Of a stretch of DNA of 8,704 bases, positions 5,610-8,704 are shown piece after piece. Under the pieces are notes generated by a model. That model was not told the origin of the DNA and did not search any database. It was given only the letters and a program-made list of their open reading frames with translations. The stretch spans positions 1-8,704 of the forward strand of contig JAOUFA010000145.1 in the NCBI GenBank assembly GCA_029858545.1, read 5' to 3'. A program made the translations under genes and the position numbers. The first letter of the stretch is position 1. Every line of letters begins with the position of its first letter. Source of the DNA: Betaproteobacteria bacterium (lineage in GTDB: Bacteria; Pseudomonadota; Gammaproteobacteria; Burkholderiales; SG8-39).

Positions 5610-7010
5610 CTAGTCCAGGCCCACCGTCTGGCCTGGCGCCGGCAGCGCCGCGTGCCAGCCTGCGCGTCGCGAGATCGCCTCGCATAACGCATGCGAGGCG
5701 AGCGGCTCGCCGTGCACCACCCAGGTCCGGCGCGGTGGGCGCGCGAAGCCATCGAGCCATCCCAATAGCGCCCCGCGATCGGCGTGCGCCGACAACCCGC
5801 CGATGGTGAAGACCTTGGCGCGCACCGGGCAGGATTCACCGAACAGGCGCACCGTCTTCGCTCCCTCCACGATGCGGCGTCCCAGGGTTCCGGCGGCCTG
5901 GAAACCGACGAACACGATCGCGCATTCCCTGCGCGGCAGATTGTATTTCAGGTGGTGGCGGACGCGCCCGCCTTCGCACATGCCACTCGCCGAGACGATC
6001 ACCGCGCCGGAGCGGATGTCGTTGATGCGTTTGGAATCCGCGAGATCCTCGGTGAAGCGGAACTTCAGTCCGTGCCGGTCCGCCGCGCTGCCCGAGAGCC
6101 AATCCGCGAGTTGCCCGGTTTCGCGGTCGTGCAATTCAGGATGCGCGAGCGTAATGCGCGTCGCCGCGGTCGCCATCGGCGAGTCGACATAAACCGTCAT
6201 CGGACCGACACGTCCCTGACGTGCCAGGTCGGCGATGTGGTACAGGATGTCCTGCGTGCGGCCGACCGCGAAGGCCGGGATCACCACGTTGCCCTTGCGG
6301 CTGCGCATTGTGTCGTTGATGGCATAGGCGAACTCGTCGAGCGTCTGCGCGGGGTTCTTGTGCTCGCGGTCGCCGTAGGTCGATTCGACGAGCAGCACGT
6401 CGGCCCGCGCAACGCGCGCCGGATCGCGCAGGATCGGTCTGCCGGGCTGGCCGAGATCACCGGAGAACACGAGCCGGGTTTCCCTGCCGCCCACACGCAG
6501 CGTGACCTCGAGGATCGCCGATCCGAGAATATGACCCGCATCGCGAAACACGCAGCCAATCCCCGCGTGTGGCTCGAGCGTCGCGTCGTACTCGACCGGC
6601 AGCAAACGCGCGAGACTCGCCTGAGCCTCGCGCACCGTGTATAGAGGCGCCGCCGAGCGGTCAGAGCGCGCGCGGTACTCGGCTTCCTTCTCCTGCAAAT
6701 GCGCGCTGTCGGGCAGCATCACCGCGAGCAGATCACAGGTCGCGCGCGTCGCGTAGACCTCACCGCGGAATCCCTGCGCCACCAGGCGCGGGATCAGGCC
6801 CGAGTGATCGATATGCGCATGCGACAGAAGCACGAAGGCGATCTCGCGCGGATCGAAGGCAAAGCGCCGGTTCTTGCGATCGGTCGCGCGCGCTCCTCCC
6901 GGACCGCCCTGAAACATGCCGCAGTCGATCAGGAACTTGAACGCGCCGGTATCGACGAGATAGCACGATCCCGTCACCTCGCCCGATGCGCCCAGGAAGG
7001 TCAGCTTCAC
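5610..7010 (-). CDS. Beta-CASP metallo-beta-lactamase RNase (CPSF/YSH1-like)
   Basis: 466-residue putative zinc ribonuclease of the RNA-specific metallo-beta-lactamase group. Metal motifs: Asp29 region (LIDCGMFQGG), HAHIDH at 64-69 (HxHxDH), His160 in DAGHILGS and Asp185 in FSGDLG. Beta-CASP motifs follow: acidic Glu209 in VESTYG, an ASGMCEGGRVRHHL block, and a GFQAAGTLGRRI block. The C-terminal lactamase part ends with GLSAHADR (His409) and VVHGE (His433). All catalytic residues are kept, so it should be active. No KH domain is present. The start is GTG with a weak GGGA site about 7 bases upstream; an ATG at 7018 is out of frame. It is the last gene of the minus-strand run, 60 bp after the small membrane protein. 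Substrate is unknown; its place behind oxidase assembly genes suggests a role in low-oxygen RNA turnover, which is inference. Confidence 0.92.
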   Translation of the reverse strand: MKLTFLGASGEVTGSCYLVDTGAFKFLIDCGMFQGGPGGARATDRKNRRFAFDPREIAFVLLSHAHIDHSGLIPRLVAQGFRGEVYATRATCDLLAVMLPDSAHLQEKEAEYRARSDRSAAPLYTVREAQASLARLLPVEYDATLEPHAGIGCVFRDAGHILGSAILEVTLRVGGRETRLVFSGDLGQPGRPILRDPARVARADVLLVESTYGDREHKNPAQTLDEFAYAINDTMRSRKGNVVIPAFAVGRTQDILYHIADLARQGRVGPMTVYVDSPMATAATRITLAHPELHDRETGQLADWLSGSAADRHGLKFRFTEDLADSKRINDIRSGAVIVSASGMCEGGRVRHHLKYNLPRRECAIVFVGFQAAGTLGRRIVEGAKTVRLFGESCPVRAKVFTIGGLSAHADRGALLGWLDGFARPPRRTWVVHGEPLASHALCEAISRRAGWHAALPAPGQTVGLD

Positions 7011-7070
7011 GGTTTCATCCCGACCGCGCGCGACACCGATTGCTTCAGCCGGTAGTGATGCGACGCTTCG

Positions 7071-7367
7071 CTAACTCGCCGCATCCGGGTCGTCTCGCCG
7101 GGGACAGCCTTCTGGCCGCCGCACCGGCGGTATCGGGCAGCGGTTGATCTCGTCCGATCCGCGCTGCAGGAAACATGTGAAAGTGCTCGATGCGGCAGCG
7201 AAAGCCCAGAACAGGACAAACCCGATCGAATACACCGCCAGCCGGCTCAGTTCAACCGCCTCGCCGAAAGGCTGAAGCTCCATCGGGTCGAACACGGTAA
7301 AGAAGATGCCTTCCGCGATGCCGCCGACAATGAACGCCGGCCAGAGTATCCACATTGTCTTCTTCAT
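7071..7367 (-). CDS. Small two-helix membrane protein with Cys-Pro tail
   Basis: 98-residue protein. Helix 1 (about 5-26, with a buried Glu19) and helix 2 (about 43-66) flank a short acidic loop (DPMELQPFGEAVELSR). Lysines at 2-3 and the Arg-rich tail predict both ends in the cytoplasm. The tail carries Cys77-Pro78 and Cys88-Pro89, with Cys65 at the end of helix 2; CP pairs are sometimes haem- or metal-linked. A run of G (AGGGGGGG) before the ATG gives a good ribosome site, and only 18 bp separate it from the fixH stop, so it belongs to the same transcript. I recall similar short proteins beside ccoG/fixH in other betaproteobacteria, which supports it being real, but no function is known to me. 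It is too long and has the wrong order for CcoS or CcoQ. Confidence 0.82.
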   Translation of the reverse strand: MKKTMWILWPAFIVGGIAEGIFFTVFDPMELQPFGEAVELSRLAVYSIGFVLFWAFAAASSTFTCFLQRGSDEINRCPIPPVRRPEGCPRRDDPDAAS

Positions 7368-7385
7368 CGCCCCCCCTTTCGATTC

Positions 7386-7889
7386 CTAGCCCGCCGTGCC
7401 GCCCAACGCAAACGGACGGCCGTCGGCCGGCCATTCCCCCGCGAGCCGCCATTCGCCACGCGGGTCGTCGACCACCATGCGCCAGTGCCCCGGCGCGAGC
7501 GGCGGCAATTCGCAGTCGTACGAACCGCCGCCGCGATGCGCGAGCCGCAGCCGCTGATCGAATCCCGCGCGCGTGGCGTGCGCGAGCCGCACGAACAGCG
7601 CCTCAGGGCGCTGCCCCGCATCGCCCTCCAGGCGCAGACTCAAACGCTTGGAAGCCACCTCGACGCGCACCACGATGCCACGCGCCGCGGCCGCCTGCTC
7701 GCGGCGTAGTTCCTGGTTGATCGCCAGCCCTCGCTTGTAGTAGTCGTCTTCGACCAGGCCGTCGGAAGACGCGAACGCAATCCACGCGGTCACCGTTCCG
7801 GCGACGACCACCGCCGCAGGCCCGGACATCAGAATCCACGGCCAGGGCTCGCGGTACCAGGGACGGCTTGCTTCGCCGGCATTCGTCAT
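7386..7889 (-). CDS. fixH: FixH/CcoH family cbb3 oxidase assembly protein
   Basis: 167-residue membrane protein. The family helps mature or stabilise cbb3-type cytochrome c oxidase, with a role linked to copper delivery and to the CcoI transporter. The N-terminus has the aromatic/proline stretch PWYREPWPWILMSGP, leading into one membrane helix (about 18-40). It is followed by the FixH hallmark DGLVEDDYYKRGLAINQ (43 on) at the outer face, then a periplasmic beta-rich domain ending in HWRMVVDDPRGEWRLAGEW. AGAGGAAT is a clear ribosome site, and the start is 12 bp after the ccoG stop, so the two are co-transcribed. No copper-transporting ATPase (CcoI) follows, unlike the rhizobial fixGHIS order; the small membrane protein takes that place. 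Confidence 0.93.
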   Translation of the reverse strand: MTNAGEASRPWYREPWPWILMSGPAAVVVAGTVTAWIAFASSDGLVEDDYYKRGLAINQELRREQAAAARGIVVRVEVASKRLSLRLEGDAGQRPEALFVRLAHATRAGFDQRLRLAHRGGGSYDCELPPLAPGHWRMVVDDPRGEWRLAGEWPADGRPFALGGTAG

Positions 7890-7901
7890 GACCGATTCCT
7901 C

Positions 7902-8704
7902 TCAGCGAACGATGAAGACCGATTTTTCGCGTACCGTGATTTTCGCATCACCGGTCGCCTGAACGGCAAAATATATCCTGTGCGTGCCCACCGTAGTGCC
8001 GGCCGGCACTCTGGCGCGCACGGTGACCATGCGCGTCGTCGCCGGCGCCAGCGTAACACGCGGCTCACCCGCGATCCGCAGTCCCGCCAGCCCCTCGATA
8101 CGCAGATCGTAGTCGCGCGCGACCTCAGTGGTGTTCATGATCTGCAGGCGATAGATGTTCTCGATCATACCTCCCTCGACCTCGCGCGCGATCGCCGCGC
8201 GATCGCGGATCACATCGACCTTGAGCGGCACGCGCAGCCAGAGCGTCACCGAGGCGGCCACGACGACGCCAAACAGGATCGCGCCGTAGATCAGCACGCG
8301 CGGCCGGAACGCGCGCCGCCACGCCTGCGCGGTGCTGAAGCCGCGCTCCAGCGCATTCTGCGTCGTGTAGCGGATCAGTCCCTTCGCGTAGCCCATCTTC
8401 TCCATCACCTGATTGCAGCCGTCGATGCACGCTGCGCAGCCGATGCACTCGTATTGCAGGCCGGCGCGAATATCGATACCGGTCGGACAGACCTGCACGC
8501 AGACTCCGCAATCGACGCAATCGCCCAGGCCACGCGCTGACGCGTCGGCAAGACGCGAGCGCCCACCGCGCGGTTCCCCGCGCTGGCGGTCGTAGGTGAT
8601 GACCAGCGTGTCCTGGTCGAACATGGCGCTCTGGAAGCGCGCATAGGGGCACATGTACTTGCACACCTGCTCGCGCATCCAGCCCGCGTTGCCGTAGGTG
8701 GCGA
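7902..8704 (-). CDS. ccoG: CcoG/FixG cbb3 oxidase accessory iron-sulphur protein (5'-truncated by window edge)
   Basis: C-terminal 266 residues or so of a membrane ferredoxin-like protein of about 470-480 residues. CcoG is known to reduce Cu(II) to Cu(I) for the copper site of cbb3 oxidase. The frame runs open to the right edge with TYGNAGWMREQVCKYMCPYA, so the internal Met at 8678 is not the start. Two [4Fe-4S] motifs follow: CVDCGVCVQVCP (near 8484-8519) and CIGCAACIDGC (near 8415-8447). One transmembrane helix (IYGAILFGVVVAASVTLWL, about 8232-8300) comes next, then an Ig-like periplasmic domain ending FIVR. The first conserved Cys pair (CKYMCP) is present. FixH begins 12 bp after the stop. 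The structural genes ccoNOP would be expected beyond the right edge. Confidence 0.96.
   Translation of the reverse strand, partial: ATYGNAGWMREQVCKYMCPYARFQSAMFDQDTLVITYDRQRGEPRGGRSRLADASARGLGDCVDCGVCVQVCPTGIDIRAGLQYECIGCAACIDGCNQVMEKMGYAKGLIRYTTQNALERGFSTAQAWRRAFRPRVLIYGAILFGVVVAASVTLWLRVPLKVDVIRDRAAIAREVEGGMIENIYRLQIMNTTEVARDYDLRIEGLAGLRIAGEPRVTLAPATTRMVTVRARVPAGTTVGTHRIYFAVQATGDAKITVREKSVFIVR

Noticed and set aside
4682..5839. 385-codon minus-strand open frame opposite the diguanylate cyclase
   Set aside because: Antisense to a gene with intact GGDEF motifs; composition is that of a shadow frame and it overlaps the RNase gene end.
5784..6644. 286-codon plus-strand open frame opposite the RNase
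   Set aside because: Opposite to a gene with complete metallo-beta-lactamase motifs; no motif of its own.
7007..7219. Second small minus-strand frame spanning the gap between the small membrane protein and the RNase
   Set aside because: It overlaps the tail of the better-supported small protein in another frame and has no clear ribosome site or membrane/domain pattern.

Overview
The window is GC-rich, densely coded DNA from a proteobacterium, most likely a betaproteobacterium of the Burkholderiales/Nitrosomonadales type. This is inferred from the FNR sequence (Cys motif with CNLRE), from the ccoG-fixH-small membrane protein order, and from overall codon use. No rRNA or marker gene is present, so the genus stays open. 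No mobile element, CRISPR array, tRNA or sign of horizontal transfer was seen.

Layout. Left edge to 877 (minus): the N-terminal two thirds of hemN, the oxygen-independent coproporphyrinogen III dehydrogenase. The gap at 878-1026 holds a perfect 14-bp FNR box between divergent genes. 1027-3014 (plus): a membrane-anchored PAS histidine kinase overlapping a NarL/FixJ-type response regulator. The 144-bp gap at 3015-3158 carries a striking dyad and a possible promoter. 3159-4369 (plus): a stand-alone receiver protein followed 20 bp later by fnr, with all four cluster cysteines. A gap of about 175 bp with two hairpins and a -10-like element follows. 4544-5575 (plus): a membrane diguanylate cyclase. 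The right part is all minus strand and convergent with the left block. In transcription order it holds ccoG (N-terminus beyond the right edge), fixH, a small two-helix membrane protein, and a beta-CASP metallo-beta-lactamase RNase.

How the parts fit. Almost everything relates to life at low oxygen. CcoG and FixH are cbb3 oxidase assembly factors, HemN makes haem without O2, and FNR is the O2-sensing transcription factor. The kinase/regulator pair plus the lone receiver appear to form a second signalling layer. The FNR box sits in class II position for hemN and in roughly mirror-image position for the kinase gene. FNR may therefore control a two-component system whose own target could be the dyad upstream of the receiver-fnr pair, giving a possible feedback loop. 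The kinase PAS domain has a histidine at the position of the haem ligand of FixL/DosP, so it could itself be an O2 or redox sensor; the distal Arg of FixL is not conserved. The most original material is this PAS-kinase/NarL-regulator/single receiver/FNR circuit, the dyad at 3051-3090, and the small Cys-Pro-containing membrane protein.
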